Both the position numbers and the translations under genes were made by a program. Positions 40,726 through 49,405 of a DNA stretch of 64,000 bases are shown here, in pieces; positions within the stretch are counted from its first letter, which is position 1, and every line of letters begins with the position of its first letter. The DNA is from Bacteroides sp. (lineage in GTDB: Bacteria; Bacillota; Clostridia; Oscillospirales; Acutalibacteraceae). The stretch is taken from assembly GCA_023665085.1 (NCBI GenBank), contig JAMPEQ010000011.1, positions 1 through 64,000 on the forward strand, read 5' to 3'. The notes under the pieces are model-generated. The model had not been told where the DNA came from. It did not search any database and saw only the letters and a program-made list of their open reading frames with translations.

Positions 40726-42801
40726 ATGGATAGTAATGTATATTTTAATCCCGATGAGCTGAATAAAAATAATTCTGTCAGTGTTATAACTAATGCACAA
40801 ATGAAACCTGTTCTTAAGCTCGGTAAAAGGGATTTAGTTTTCAGTTTTATTTTTTTCGCAGTTTCTGCTGTAATTGTTGATTTTATATTACTGCATGGAC
40901 TTAATCTTGGCTTTTCATTAGCCTATGTGCTGCTTTTTATTATTTCAAGCATCTATCTTTATGATAAAAATAATAATACGTCTGCTTTTTCATATATATG
41001 CGGTGTTTTGTCGCTGGCAGGCTCAATTACATTTACGCTTTATCATGACTATTTTGTAAATGCGGTAATGCTGGTTTCTGTTATACTTCTTTTTACAATT
41101 TATGTATGCGGTCTCAGCGGTACATTCTCGCATAACGAAGGAAGTTATAAAATCGTAATAGATATGCTGTCCGGGATTTTTAATAAGCCGTTTTCAAATG
41201 CAGGTGATATTTTCAGCGGCCTTAATCAAAGCGTAAAAAAAGGCAGTAATTTTAAAAATGCTTTGATTGGTGCAGCCGTCGCAATTCCCGTACTTCTTGT
41301 AATTATACCTGTGCTGGTTAGCAGTGATGCCGCTTTTGAAAGTCTTGTGTCACTCGCCATGAAAAATATTGGTATATATATTGTTGAATTTATTTTGGCT
41401 GCTGCCGTAGCCTGTTATCTGGTATTATATTTTGTTTCAAAAAAATCTGTAACAGGTGTATCACAAGGCAGAAAAAAGACCTTTAGCGGTGTAGTTCCGT
41501 CTGTTGCAGGTGTCAGCTTTCTCAGTGTCATTTCAGTAGTTTATCTCGTCTATCTTTTTTCACAGCTGGCCTATTTCTTTTCTGCATTTTCAGGAATTTT
41601 GCCAAATGGTTATGAATTGACTGCCAGCGGTTTTGCAAGAAGAGGATTTTTTGAGATGTTCGCAATATGCATTATAAATATTGTGATTATTACAGGTATT
41701 ACAATTCTTACCAAAAAAAGTGAAAGAAAATCAAAATCACTGATGATTGTATCTGCGTTTATTATGCTCTTTACCGTTTTGCTTCTTGTAACAGCTATTG
41801 CCAAGATGAAAATGAATATTGATATTTTCGGTTTGTCAAAAAACAGAATAATGGTTTCTGTTTTTATGGTAATGATGTTTGTCGCAATTGTGTTTTATGT
41901 AATTCACATTTTTGCTCCGAAGTTCAATTATATGCAGAGTGTTGTAATAATTTGCAGTGCGATTTTTATTGCACTTGGTTTTGTAAATATTGATGCACGA
42001 ATTGCTGACTATAATATTAAAGCTTATAATGACGGCAAAATAAAAAATCTTGATGTTGAATATATTGCAGATTTAAGTGATTCTGCAGTGCCGTATCTAA
42101 TGGAGCTTTCTGAAAGTGAAAATGAAACAATCAAAAATTCTTCAAGATTTTGGATTTACAAAAATATGAAATATACTTTTCTTGACGAATTTATATCAGT
42201 TGAAGATTTTAACAAAGTAAAGCTTAAAGCTACAACTGATTTCAGAGAGTATAATTTATCACGAAATAAGGCAGAAAAGCTGTATATAGAATTTTTTAAA
42301 AGTCTTTCTAAAGAAGAAAAAGAAGATCTCTTTGCCCTCACAGGAGCTGATTCGTATGAAGAATCTGTTGCCGAACCGATTGCATATGAGCTTGACAATG
42401 CCTCAACGTCTCTTATGATGGATTTATATAGCGGAGTGCTTAATGAGGATACCAAATTTGAATCACACAGCGGTTTTAATGGTGACGGTGAGACGTATTA
42501 TGAAATCAAGCTTGACCGAGAGTTTTTTGAAAAATATAAAACAACATTTGAGACCGAATGGCATAAGCTGCCATATACTGATAAAATAATCAGACTTACA
42601 GAAAATCAGATTGAATTGCCAAAGACAAATAACGGGTATTATTATTTCTGCAACCGCACACCTGAATATAATGATGACGGTGAATATGTCAGTATTGATG
42701 ATAAAAATATAAATCCCAATATATTTAATGTATTGAATTATACCTTAGCAGTATATGATACTGATTATAATAGAATGTATTTTTATGAGCTTGATACTTA
42801 A
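40726..42801 (+). CDS. DUF4173/DUF4153-like polytopic membrane protein
   Basis: This 691-aa protein has about ten to twelve membrane helices in residues 35-440, with a poorly hydrophobic loop near 140-185, and then a hydrophilic C-terminal domain of about 240 residues that begins near DYNIKAYNDGKIKNLD and is rich in acidic and aromatic residues. The membrane part resembles DUF4173. The C-terminal domain has no recognised fold and probably lies outside the cell. The start is ATG 40726 after GGAGGAG, one base beyond the XRE stop; the frame runs upstream to 40678 inside that gene. Function unknown. Confidence 0.85.
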   Translation: MDSNVYFNPDELNKNNSVSVITNAQMKPVLKLGKRDLVFSFIFFAVSAVIVDFILLHGLNLGFSLAYVLLFIISSIYLYDKNNNTSAFSYICGVLSLAGSITFTLYHDYFVNAVMLVSVILLFTIYVCGLSGTFSHNEGSYKIVIDMLSGIFNKPFSNAGDIFSGLNQSVKKGSNFKNALIGAAVAIPVLLVIIPVLVSSDAAFESLVSLAMKNIGIYIVEFILAAAVACYLVLYFVSKKSVTGVSQGRKKTFSGVVPSVAGVSFLSVISVVYLVYLFSQLAYFFSAFSGILPNGYELTASGFARRGFFEMFAICIINIVIITGITILTKKSERKSKSLMIVSAFIMLFTVLLLVTAIAKMKMNIDIFGLSKNRIMVSVFMVMMFVAIVFYVIHIFAPKFNYMQSVVIICSAIFIALGFVNIDARIADYNIKAYNDGKIKNLDVEYIADLSDSAVPYLMELSESENETIKNSSRFWIYKNMKYTFLDEFISVEDFNKVKLKATTDFREYNLSRNKAEKLYIEFFKSLSKEEKEDLFALTGADSYEESVAEPIAYELDNASTSLMMDLYSGVLNEDTKFESHSGFNGDGETYYEIKLDREFFEKYKTTFETEWHKLPYTDKIIRLTENQIELPKTNNGYYYFCNRTPEYNDDGEYVSIDDKNINPNIFNVLNYTLAVYDTDYNRMYFYELDT

Positions 42802-42813
42802 TACAGCTTAGAT

Positions 42814-42850
42814 ATAAAACAAGAGCAGTCTATGACTGCTCTTGTTTTAT
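42814..42850. terminator. Bidirectional terminator
   Basis: ATAAAACAAGAGCAGTC (42814-42830) and GACTGCTCTTGTTTTAT (42834-42850) form a perfect 17-bp stem with a 3-base loop. It closes the DUF4173 gene and the convergent zinc-ribbon gene. Confidence 0.92.
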
Positions 42851-42860
42851 ATTAAAATAT

Positions 42861-43307
42861 TTAATTTTTCTTTCCTGTATTTATGATGAATTCATTAGTG
42901 CAGTGCGGGCAGGTTACTTTAATTTTACCCTTGTGTCTGGGCAGTCTTAAGGTCTTTTTACACTGCTTGCATTTCACAAATTTATGCGTTTTTCTTTGAG
43001 CAAATTTATCTTTTGTCAAAGCGAAGCTCTTTTTTATTTTGCCGATGAATTTCAGATAATCACTATTTTCTTTGGCGCGTACAGAAATATTCTTTGAGAG
43101 AACTCTGTAAATTGAAAAGATAAATAATATCAGTGATGCAGTGTACAGAGAGTAATAAGCTATTCTTGAAAATCTGCCGACTATAGCAGCCAGTACCATT
43201 AATACAAGATACATAATCATAAGAGCTTTGAAAAGATGATCAGCTCCGTATCTGCCTGTCATAAATTTTTGTATTTTATAACCCAGCTTCGTAAAAAAGT
43301 TTTTCAT
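42861..43307 (-). CDS. Membrane protein with C-terminal zinc ribbon
   Basis: This 148-aa protein has two membrane helices (about 28-50 and 55-78), a basic linker, and a C-terminal zinc ribbon with CKQC (about 113-116) and CPHC (about 132-135). It resembles small DnaJ-associated zinc-ribbon proteins but no family name is certain. The start is ATG 43307 after AAAGGAC; a TTG at 43328 in frame precedes that site. It follows the DnaJ-domain gene by 23 bases on the minus strand and is likely co-transcribed with it. Confidence 0.8.
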   Translation of the reverse strand: MKNFFTKLGYKIQKFMTGRYGADHLFKALMIMYLVLMVLAAIVGRFSRIAYYSLYTASLILFIFSIYRVLSKNISVRAKENSDYLKFIGKIKKSFALTKDKFAQRKTHKFVKCKQCKKTLRLPRHKGKIKVTCPHCTNEFIINTGKKN

Positions 43308-43330
43308 TATATCATGTCCTTTTTTCAAAA

Positions 43331-44131
43331 TTATGATTCTTCATCAGGTGCATTGCTGTCACCGAAAATACTGTCAAGACTGTTTTCTTGATTATATTGC
43401 TCTGAATAGCTGTCAGTAGGCGGAGTATAGTTATACCTGCGTGTTTGCCGCCATCCGCCTATAGAAAATATAAGTCTGAATATAATTCTTATCACTATAA
43501 TGATAAATATTATTCGCATTATTCTGCCAAGGCATCCGTGCCTTACTGTGTATACTTTTCTGTTTTGATCAGCCTTGTTTCCGTTTCTGTAAGTGCTGTC
43601 ATAATTGTTAAAATCATTGAAATCAAAGAAAGAACTGAATGGATTATATCCAATAGGATTGACTCCGTTGATAATGTTTTGATATGCCTGCTGATATGTT
43701 GAATTGTCAGGCTCTTTCGCATAAGCAGTTCGGATATGGTCTTCAGCAGTTTCTCTGTTACCGAGACTCATATTTGCAAGTGCCGACAGGTAGTACCACA
43801 TAGCGTTTCTGTCTTGAATATTATTTAAAAGATTTATTGCCTGCTGATATTGACCGCTTTGAATAAACTGAGCCACTGAGTTGTAGTAATTTGGTGCAGA
43901 TGAAGATGTATTTTGATGTGCTTCACGATAACCGTACTGGCTGTGTGCATTTGTGCCGTTTTTTATCTGGTCATATGCAGCATTAATTTCAGCCATTTTT
44001 CTTTCAGCTTCCGCATTGTTAGGATTCAAATCGGGATGATATTTTTTTGCAAGCTTTTTGTATGCCCTTGAACATTCTTCTTCGCTTGCACCATCGGGAA
44101 CACCGAGGACTTTATAAGGGTTAGTAATCAT
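43331..44131 (-). CDS. Membrane-anchored J-domain protein with TPR-like region
   Basis: This 266-aa protein starts with a J domain (residues 3 to about 65) holding the essential HPD in [12 protein letters not shown]-like helical pair follows (about 85-155: [18 protein letters not shown], then [19 protein letters not shown]). A hydrophobic Ile-rich anchor is near 200-225 and the tail is acidic. It should stimulate an Hsp70 (DnaK) at the membrane. It is not the housekeeping DnaJ, which has zinc-finger and C-terminal client domains. ATG 44131 follows AAAAAGGAAA. Confidence 0.9.
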   Translation of the reverse strand: MITNPYKVLGVPDGASEEECSRAYKKLAKKYHPDLNPNNAEAERKMAEINAAYDQIKNGTNAHSQYGYREAHQNTSSSAPNYYNSVAQFIQSGQYQQAINLLNNIQDRNAMWYYLSALANMSLGNRETAEDHIRTAYAKEPDNSTYQQAYQNIINGVNPIGYNPFSSFFDFNDFNNYDSTYRNGNKADQNRKVYTVRHGCLGRIMRIIFIIIVIRIIFRLIFSIGGWRQTRRYNYTPPTDSYSEQYNQENSLDSIFGDSNAPDEES

Positions 44132-44159
44132 TTTATTTCCTTTTTATAGATTTTATTGT

Positions 44160-44168
44160 ATTATAGCA
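44160..44168 (-). promoter_or_regulatory. Extended -10 promoter of the J-domain gene
   Basis: On the minus strand TGCTATAAT (44160-44168) is an extended -10 (TGnTATAAT); no good -35 is visible at normal spacing. Confidence 0.55.
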
Positions 44169-44333
44169 TACATTTTTTAAATATATATTAACAAATAAAG
44201 TATAGTTATGAAAGTTTTTTAGTATAATAATTTCAATTTTAGCAAATATTTTCCGTATTTTTCAAATTAAGTTGAATTTTTGTGATTAATCTGTTACTAT
44301 AATTGAGTAAATTAATTTGTTGGAGGAATATAT

Positions 44334-45227
44334 ATGAATCCTATTCTTTTATCTTTGGGCGACACTATTGATAAAGTGTTTTACAATTTTGATTTGTGGG
44401 TTTTCCACTTTTTCGGATCTATGCAAAACGGCTTTTTCAATGTTGTTGCAAAGTTTTTTACAAGCTTTGGTGATGAGGCGTTTGTAATACCATTTGTTGT
44501 TCTGGGCATTGTTCTTTGCTTTTTTAAAAAAACAAGAAAATACGGCTTGTCAATTGTTTTTGCAATTGTAATCGGAACTCTTATTACAAATGTTGTTGCA
44601 AAACCTATCTTTCTTCGTATACGTCCTTATAACACATTACAGGGCAATGCTGATTATATGTCATGGTATCAGTTTGCAGGCTCACTTTCAGAAAGTGATT
44701 ATTCCTTCCCGTCAGGTCACACTACAGGTGCTACAGAGATTGCAATGGCTCTCATGCTCTGTTTTAAGAGTGACAAGAAAAAGTTTGCATGGGTGTTCCC
44801 GTTAGTTGCAATATGCACTGCCGGCAGCCGAGTTTATCTTATGGTGCACTATTCAACAGATGTTATCGGTGGATTTATTGTTGGTACAGTTGCAGGTATA
44901 TGCGGATACTTACTTATGAAGCTTGCTGTGGTTATTTTGAAGAAAATCAAGCTTGACGACAAGATTGACGCAGGAAAGATATTTACAAAACTCACTGAAA
45001 AGACAAAAGGTAAGGCTGCTCCTGTTGCTATCACTGTCGCAGTTGTTGCAATTTTCCTTACAGCATTCATCCCTGGTCTTACAGAGGGCGGAGCACAGGT
45101 CTGTGCATACGATGGCGAATATAACTGCCTTAATGCTGCAAGAGTTGATGATGAAAAATATCCTGCTATTGACGGCAAAGAATTTTGTAAAATCCACTGG
45201 AAACAGCTTATGGGTGAAGCAGAGTAG
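44334..45227 (+). CDS. PAP2 superfamily membrane phosphatase with C-terminal extension
   Basis: This 297-aa protein is a lipid phosphatase of the PAP2 family, acting on phosphatidic acid, undecaprenyl pyrophosphate or similar. The three motifs are KPIFLRIRP (about 90-98), PSGH (126-129) and SRVYLMVHYSTD (about 164-175). After the usual six-helix core an extra helix (about 235-250) is followed by a soluble tail of about 45 residues with three cysteines (CAYDGEYNC and KEFCKIHW), not part of the standard family. ATG 44334 follows GGAGGA; a TATAAT at 44298-44303 may be its -10. Confidence 0.9.
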   Translation: MNPILLSLGDTIDKVFYNFDLWVFHFFGSMQNGFFNVVAKFFTSFGDEAFVIPFVVLGIVLCFFKKTRKYGLSIVFAIVIGTLITNVVAKPIFLRIRPYNTLQGNADYMSWYQFAGSLSESDYSFPSGHTTGATEIAMALMLCFKSDKKKFAWVFPLVAICTAGSRVYLMVHYSTDVIGGFIVGTVAGICGYLLMKLAVVILKKIKLDDKIDAGKIFTKLTEKTKGKAAPVAITVAVVAIFLTAFIPGLTEGGAQVCAYDGEYNCLNAARVDDEKYPAIDGKEFCKIHWKQLMGEAE

Positions 45228-45278
45228 TTTTGACAAAAGATAGTCGGAAAAATATAGTTTGATATATTTGATTTTTAT

Positions 45279-45309
45279 AAAGAGACAGATTATAAATCTG
45301 TCTCTTTTC
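45279..45309 (+). terminator. Terminator after the PAP2 gene
   Basis: AAAGAGACAGATT (45279-45291) pairs perfectly with AATCTGTCTCTTT (45295-45307), then T residues. Confidence 0.9.
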
Positions 45310-45363
45310 ATAATAATAAAAGTGAAGTTGTGCAAAATATATAAAATAACTAAAATATGTTCT

Positions 45364-45392
45364 TGTAATATTATACAAAATTTGGTATAATG
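45364..45392 (+). promoter_or_regulatory. Promoter of the first GPH symporter gene
   Basis: TTGTAA (45364-45369) and TATAAT (45387-45392) are separated by 17 bases. Confidence 0.7.
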
Positions 45393-45432
45393 CTTTTTAG
45401 TAAATATATTTTATTTAGATAGGGGAATTTTT

Positions 45433-46971
45433 ATGGGTGAAAGAGCAGTTCGTACCTATGATAAAAAAGAGCTGAGAGGCTATCTCGTAGGTATGTTTGG
45501 TCAGAATATGATTTATAACATAATTGCTACAGGTCTTGTGTCAACGTATTTGCAGTTTTATTTGAAAATACCGGTTGCGGCTATAGGCGTTATTGTTGCT
45601 ATTTCAAGAGTCTGGGATGCTGTTAACGATCCTATGATGGGTACAATTGTTGACAGAACTAGAACTAAGTGGGGTAAATGCAGACCTTATCTTATTATTT
45701 TCCCTGCAATTATCGGTGCAATAACTATACTTTGCTTTGTTAATGGTATATACACTGAAGCAACAACATCCCTGCAGAGAGGTCTTATTATCGGATGGGC
45801 TGCAGTTGCTTATATTATCTGGGGTATGTGCTTTACTGTATGTGATATTCCTCTTTGGGGCATTACTTCACTTATGACAGAGAAGGAAAGTGACAGAAGC
45901 AAGATACTTGGTCTTGCACGTATTGCTGCAGGTATCGGCGGTATCGGTGTTCTTGTAGTTCAGATCGGTCAGGTTTTAGGCGGCATATTTACTAACGGAC
46001 TTGATCCTGTAAAGGATGTTAAGGCATATAACGCAGGCAATCAAAAAGGTTTTATTCTTGCTGTTGTTGTTCTTACGGTTATCAGCACAGTGCTGTTTGA
46101 GTTTGCCGGAATATCAACAAGAGAAAAGGTTCAGGTTAATGAAAAGAAATATACCTTTAAAGAGAATTTCAAAATTATGTGGAAGTGTAAGCCTTTCAGG
46201 CAAATTCTTATTTCAGGTATTCTTCGTTCGCCTATTCAGCTCCTTATGCTGATTGCAATGCCATTTGTAACTTACTATTTCGCTGACGGTGATATTACTA
46301 ATATTTGGAGCAAGGGAATTAATTTTGGTATGCTCATTAATATAGGTATTATTGCTATAGGCATATTTGCCGGTCAGTTTGTGGCTATGGGAATTACTCC
46401 TGCCCTTTCAAGAAAATTTGAAAATAAAACACTTTATAATTTCTTTTCAATTGCAGGTGCAGTACCATTTGCATTACTGTTCGTAGTTTATAAAATAGCA
46501 GGCGGTGATGTAACACCTATTGGCTGGATTATACTTACAGGTCTTATGCTTATGCTTGCCAGTGCCGGTATGGGCGGTATTAACGTTATGCAGTCTGTTA
46601 TGATTGCTGATTGTGTTGACTACGAAGAATACCACAACGGTATCAGACCTGATGGTGTATTCTTCTCAGGCCAGTCTTTCATTACAAAGCTTTCAGGCGG
46701 TATTGCTGCTATTATTCAGTCAGTTGCATATGGCTATGTTAATTTTTCCGATACTGCTATTGAGAAAATGCAGGCATCCCTTGCAACAGGTCAGCAGAGC
46801 TTTATTGATTATAATGGCGGTAAGTTTGCGGCAGTAATGTTCTTCCTTATTTCTATTCCTCCTGCAATAGGTATGCTTTTGTCAGCATTGCCTACACTTA
46901 AATATTCATTGTCAGATAAGGAACATAAGAGAATTCTTGATGAGCTTGTTGCTAAGCGTGCAGGTGAATAA
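45433..46971 (+). CDS. GPH family sugar:cation symporter (MelB-like)
   Basis: This 512-aa protein has twelve membrane helices and the glycoside-pentoside-hexuronide signature DAVNDPMMGTIVDRTRTKWG (residues about 58-77), followed by RPYL. GPH proteins import oligosaccharides or glycosides with sodium or protons. No glycoside hydrolase is adjacent, so the sugar is unknown. ATG 45433 follows AGGGGAA. It is a single-gene unit with a promoter and terminator, and a second GPH gene lies 3.7 kb away on the minus strand. Confidence 0.93.
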   Translation: MGERAVRTYDKKELRGYLVGMFGQNMIYNIIATGLVSTYLQFYLKIPVAAIGVIVAISRVWDAVNDPMMGTIVDRTRTKWGKCRPYLIIFPAIIGAITILCFVNGIYTEATTSLQRGLIIGWAAVAYIIWGMCFTVCDIPLWGITSLMTEKESDRSKILGLARIAAGIGGIGVLVVQIGQVLGGIFTNGLDPVKDVKAYNAGNQKGFILAVVVLTVISTVLFEFAGISTREKVQVNEKKYTFKENFKIMWKCKPFRQILISGILRSPIQLLMLIAMPFVTYYFADGDITNIWSKGINFGMLINIGIIAIGIFAGQFVAMGITPALSRKFENKTLYNFFSIAGAVPFALLFVVYKIAGGDVTPIGWIILTGLMLMLASAGMGGINVMQSVMIADCVDYEEYHNGIRPDGVFFSGQSFITKLSGGIAAIIQSVAYGYVNFSDTAIEKMQASLATGQQSFIDYNGGKFAAVMFFLISIPPAIGMLLSALPTLKYSLSDKEHKRILDELVAKRAGE

Positions 46972-46990
46972 TAAAAAATTTATATATTTG

Positions 46991-47027
46991 TCAGCCGATT
47001 GATTAATTTCAGTCGGCTGATTTTTTT
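46991..47027 (+). terminator. Terminator after the first GPH gene
   Basis: TCAGCCGA (46991-46998) pairs with TCGGCTGA (47013-47020), followed by seven T. Confidence 0.88.
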
Positions 47028-47038
47028 GTGTAAAACTA

Positions 47039-47091
47039 TTGACAAAATATGTTACCTTGTTATACAATGTATATGCATTGATATGCAAGGT
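47039..47091 (+). promoter_or_regulatory. Promoter and dyad operator of the PadR cassette
   Basis: TTGACA (47039-47044) is followed by TATACA (47061-47066, 16-base spacing) or TACAAT (47063-47068, 18-base spacing). Two nested inverted repeats share one centre at 47072.5: ACCTTG (47054-47059) with CAAGGT (47086-47091), and CAATGTATATGCATTG (47065-47080), a palindrome with one mismatched pair. In addition ATATGCA recurs at 47071 and 47081, a 10-base period. The dyad covers the -10 and start region, as expected for an autoregulatory PadR site. Confidence 0.72.
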
Positions 47092-47113
47092 ATATGTTTT
47101 AGGAGGAAAGTTT

Positions 47114-47440
47114 ATGCGTTACAGTAAAGAATTGCTTAAGGGCAGTACACCAATTTTAGTTATGAGCGTGTTAAAAGGTCAGGATTTATATGGATATAAG
47201 ATTATAAGAGAACTTGAAATACGTTCCGAAAATGTTTTTGAAATGAGTGAGGGAACACTTTATCCTATTCTTCATGCCTTAGAAAAGGAAAAATTCCTTG
47301 TAAGCTATTGGGAAGAGGTTGACGGCAGACGCAGAAAGTATTATCACCTTACTGACAAGGGTGCAAAACAGTTTGAAGAAAAAAAAGAAGAATTTATTTC
47401 ATATTCAAAAAGTGTTACAAAGGTTTTGAGCTTCGCGTAG
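47114..47440 (+). CDS. PadR family transcriptional regulator
   Basis: This 108-aa protein is a short PadR (subfamily 2): winged helix with ILVMSVLKGQDLYGYKIIRE (about 16-35), the recognition stretch MSEGTLYPILHALEKEKFL and wing EVDGRRRKYYHLTDKG. PadR proteins repress their operon until a ligand or stress signal. The start is ATG 47114 after AGGAGG; the open frame extends to 47039 but this overlaps the promoter. It heads a four-gene unit; the gap to the next gene is seven bases. Confidence 0.95.
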   Translation: MRYSKELLKGSTPILVMSVLKGQDLYGYKIIRELEIRSENVFEMSEGTLYPILHALEKEKFLVSYWEEVDGRRRKYYHLTDKGAKQFEEKKEEFISYSKSVTKVLSFA

Positions 47441-47447
47441 GTGTGAT

Positions 47448-48242
47448 ATGAATACTAATGAATACATAAAAGCTGTTCTTGGTCATATAAAGAATAAATC
47501 ATATCTTGCGGTAATTGAGCAGGAATTAAAAAATCATATTGATGACAGAACAGATTATTACAAAGAAATCGGATATGATGAAGAAGTATCGTTGCAAAAG
47601 GCTATGGAGCATATCGGTAGCCCTGATGATGTAGGCGAGCAGATGAACAGACTTCATAACAGCAAAAGGCTTAATACAGCAATTACTGTATTAGGCATAA
47701 TTGCTGCATTTGTCATTGGTTTGTACGGATATGTTTCTTATGATTGGTTTGGAGGATACAGCTCCACAGTATTTACATTAAGACATTATTTTATAATTTC
47801 TCTTGCCTTTCTTGCTCTTTTAATGTGCTATTCAGCAATGTTTTGCATTTCTGTCAAGACAAGAATAAGTAAAAGAGTCGGAGGAATAGCCGACTCAGCT
47901 ATTTTTATTCCATTGTTCTTATTTATATATTCGCAAAATTATTTATCTGATTTAAATTTAGCTGTGTTAAAAGGATTAACTATCAGCGATATGATAATTG
48001 ATGTTAATGCTGCGAAACAGCTTGTAATCTTATTTTTTTATTATGTTGTTGCAGTATTTTTGTTAACTTCTGCAGTATCGTTTTGTATGTTTGCAGAATT
48101 TAGGTCTTTCGAAATGGGCAAAGCCAACATGCAAATCATTTATAATGGTGAAAAATACAAATATTTTTTATATATTGCAAATATAATTGCCGTTATATTT
48201 ATTGCTTTTATTGCTGTTGGTTATTTTAGTTCAATTAGATAG
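47448..48242 (+). CDS. Membrane protein with N-terminal permease-prefix domain (PadR cassette, first)
   Basis: This 264-aa protein has an N-terminal soluble helical domain (about 1-70; ELKNHIDDRTDYYKEIGYDE, then AMEHIGSPDDVGEQMNRLH) of the type named permease prefix domain or DUF1700, found beside PadR regulators. Six hydrophobic segments follow. It lacks an ATPase or other catalytic motif. Residues 1-75 align with the start of the last cassette gene (EYIKAVLGHI versus DYIDNVLSHI, plus the H-I-D/E-D and YY-x-x-x-GY positions), so the two are paralogous there. Confidence 0.82.
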   Translation: MNTNEYIKAVLGHIKNKSYLAVIEQELKNHIDDRTDYYKEIGYDEEVSLQKAMEHIGSPDDVGEQMNRLHNSKRLNTAITVLGIIAAFVIGLYGYVSYDWFGGYSSTVFTLRHYFIISLAFLALLMCYSAMFCISVKTRISKRVGGIADSAIFIPLFLFIYSQNYLSDLNLAVLKGLTISDMIIDVNAAKQLVILFFYYVVAVFLLTSAVSFCMFAEFRSFEMGKANMQIIYNGEKYKYFLYIANIIAVIFIAFIAVGYFSSIR

Positions 48243-48250
48243 GTATTATT

Positions 48251-49405
48251 ATGGATTTGATAATAGATTTTTTTAAATATGCTCCTCATGGAGTGCTGGC
48301 ATTTAATATTATAGCTTTCATTTTGTGCAGAATATTTTTTGCTTATGCAGCTTATAAAATGGCAAAGGCTAAAAATCTTGCTGTTTATCGTTATTATGTT
48401 ATATGTGTAATCATTTTTGGCGCTTTAGGCTTACTGGTGTTTTCACTTATTACAGGATGCGTAAAAGGCAGGTCTGATTGGAAAAATAAAATTATTATTA
48501 TATTTTCTGCTGTCTTGATGGCAGTTAATATTTTTGTGCTGGCTGTCTGTACTTATCCCGAAGCTGCACATAATAAAAAAATTGATTATTATGGTTTTAA
48601 TTCTTCCATAGGCATTTTTGAAAAAGAAAATGGTGAAAAAATCCGTTATAATAATAAGGGTGAGGCTTTTACACTTGGCAATATGGATGGCTTTTCTTTT
48701 TATTCTGAGTCTGATAATAAATACAGCTTTGCAGTGATTTATGATAACAGTAACAGAGCATATGACTATGTTGTAGACGAAAAAGGCTTCATTAAAGAGT
48801 GCAAGCCAGACGAATTAACATCTGTTTATCTTGGTGATGATTTGTATGCATGGTTTGATGATAAAGAATTATATTATGCTCCTGAAAACTGTTACTATGA
48901 TTCTAACGGAAAGCTGTTATTGAACAATAATATGTTAAAAAAGCTAACTTACGAATTGCTTGTTGAATTCTACTGCAATCAGGAGTACAATCTTGAATTT
49001 GCACATAAAAACGATAAAGGCGAATATGTGTATTATGATAAAATGGGTAATGAATACAGTATTATCGACTGGCGAAACGGCAAAGTAACTATTCCGCTTT
49101 ATGACAAACTGGGAAATAAGTATACTGAATTCTTTGACGAAAAAAAGCAGTATACCAGATATGCTGACAGCCAAAACAATCTTTATGATGGCTATATTGA
49201 TGAAGACGGATATTTTGTAATAGATGATGGAAGTCTTGAGCTTTCTGTATATATTCAGGATTTATTTACATCGCAGGAGGTGTATTATGATGATGAAGGC
49301 CATTTATATTATAATACACACGAATGCTATTGGGATGCAGAGGGAAATCTTGAAAATTACACTTATGTAACCTACGATGAAATCAAGGAAAAGGAAAATC
49401 TATGA
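48251..49405 (+). CDS. Membrane protein with aromatic-rich repeat domain (PadR cassette, middle)
   Basis: This 384-aa protein is not recognised. Three membrane helices (about 13-37, 44-66 and 75-98) are followed by about 285 residues predicted to lie outside the cell. This domain is full of Tyr, Asp, Asn and Gly and repeats a YYD-x-x-G-type unit: YYDSNGKLL, YYDKMGNEY, LYDKLGNKY, YYDDEGHLYY and CYWDAEGNLENY. Such repeats recall WG or YD-type beta-hairpin surface domains. It starts nine bases after the previous gene and overlaps the next by four bases. A binding or sensing function is possible but not shown. Confidence 0.75.
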   Translation: MDLIIDFFKYAPHGVLAFNIIAFILCRIFFAYAAYKMAKAKNLAVYRYYVICVIIFGALGLLVFSLITGCVKGRSDWKNKIIIIFSAVLMAVNIFVLAVCTYPEAAHNKKIDYYGFNSSIGIFEKENGEKIRYNNKGEAFTLGNMDGFSFYSESDNKYSFAVIYDNSNRAYDYVVDEKGFIKECKPDELTSVYLGDDLYAWFDDKELYYAPENCYYDSNGKLLLNNNMLKKLTYELLVEFYCNQEYNLEFAHKNDKGEYVYYDKMGNEYSIIDWRNGKVTIPLYDKLGNKYTEFFDEKKQYTRYADSQNNLYDGYIDEDGYFVIDDGSLELSVYIQDLFTSQEVYYDDEGHLYYNTHECYWDAEGNLENYTYVTYDEIKEKENL

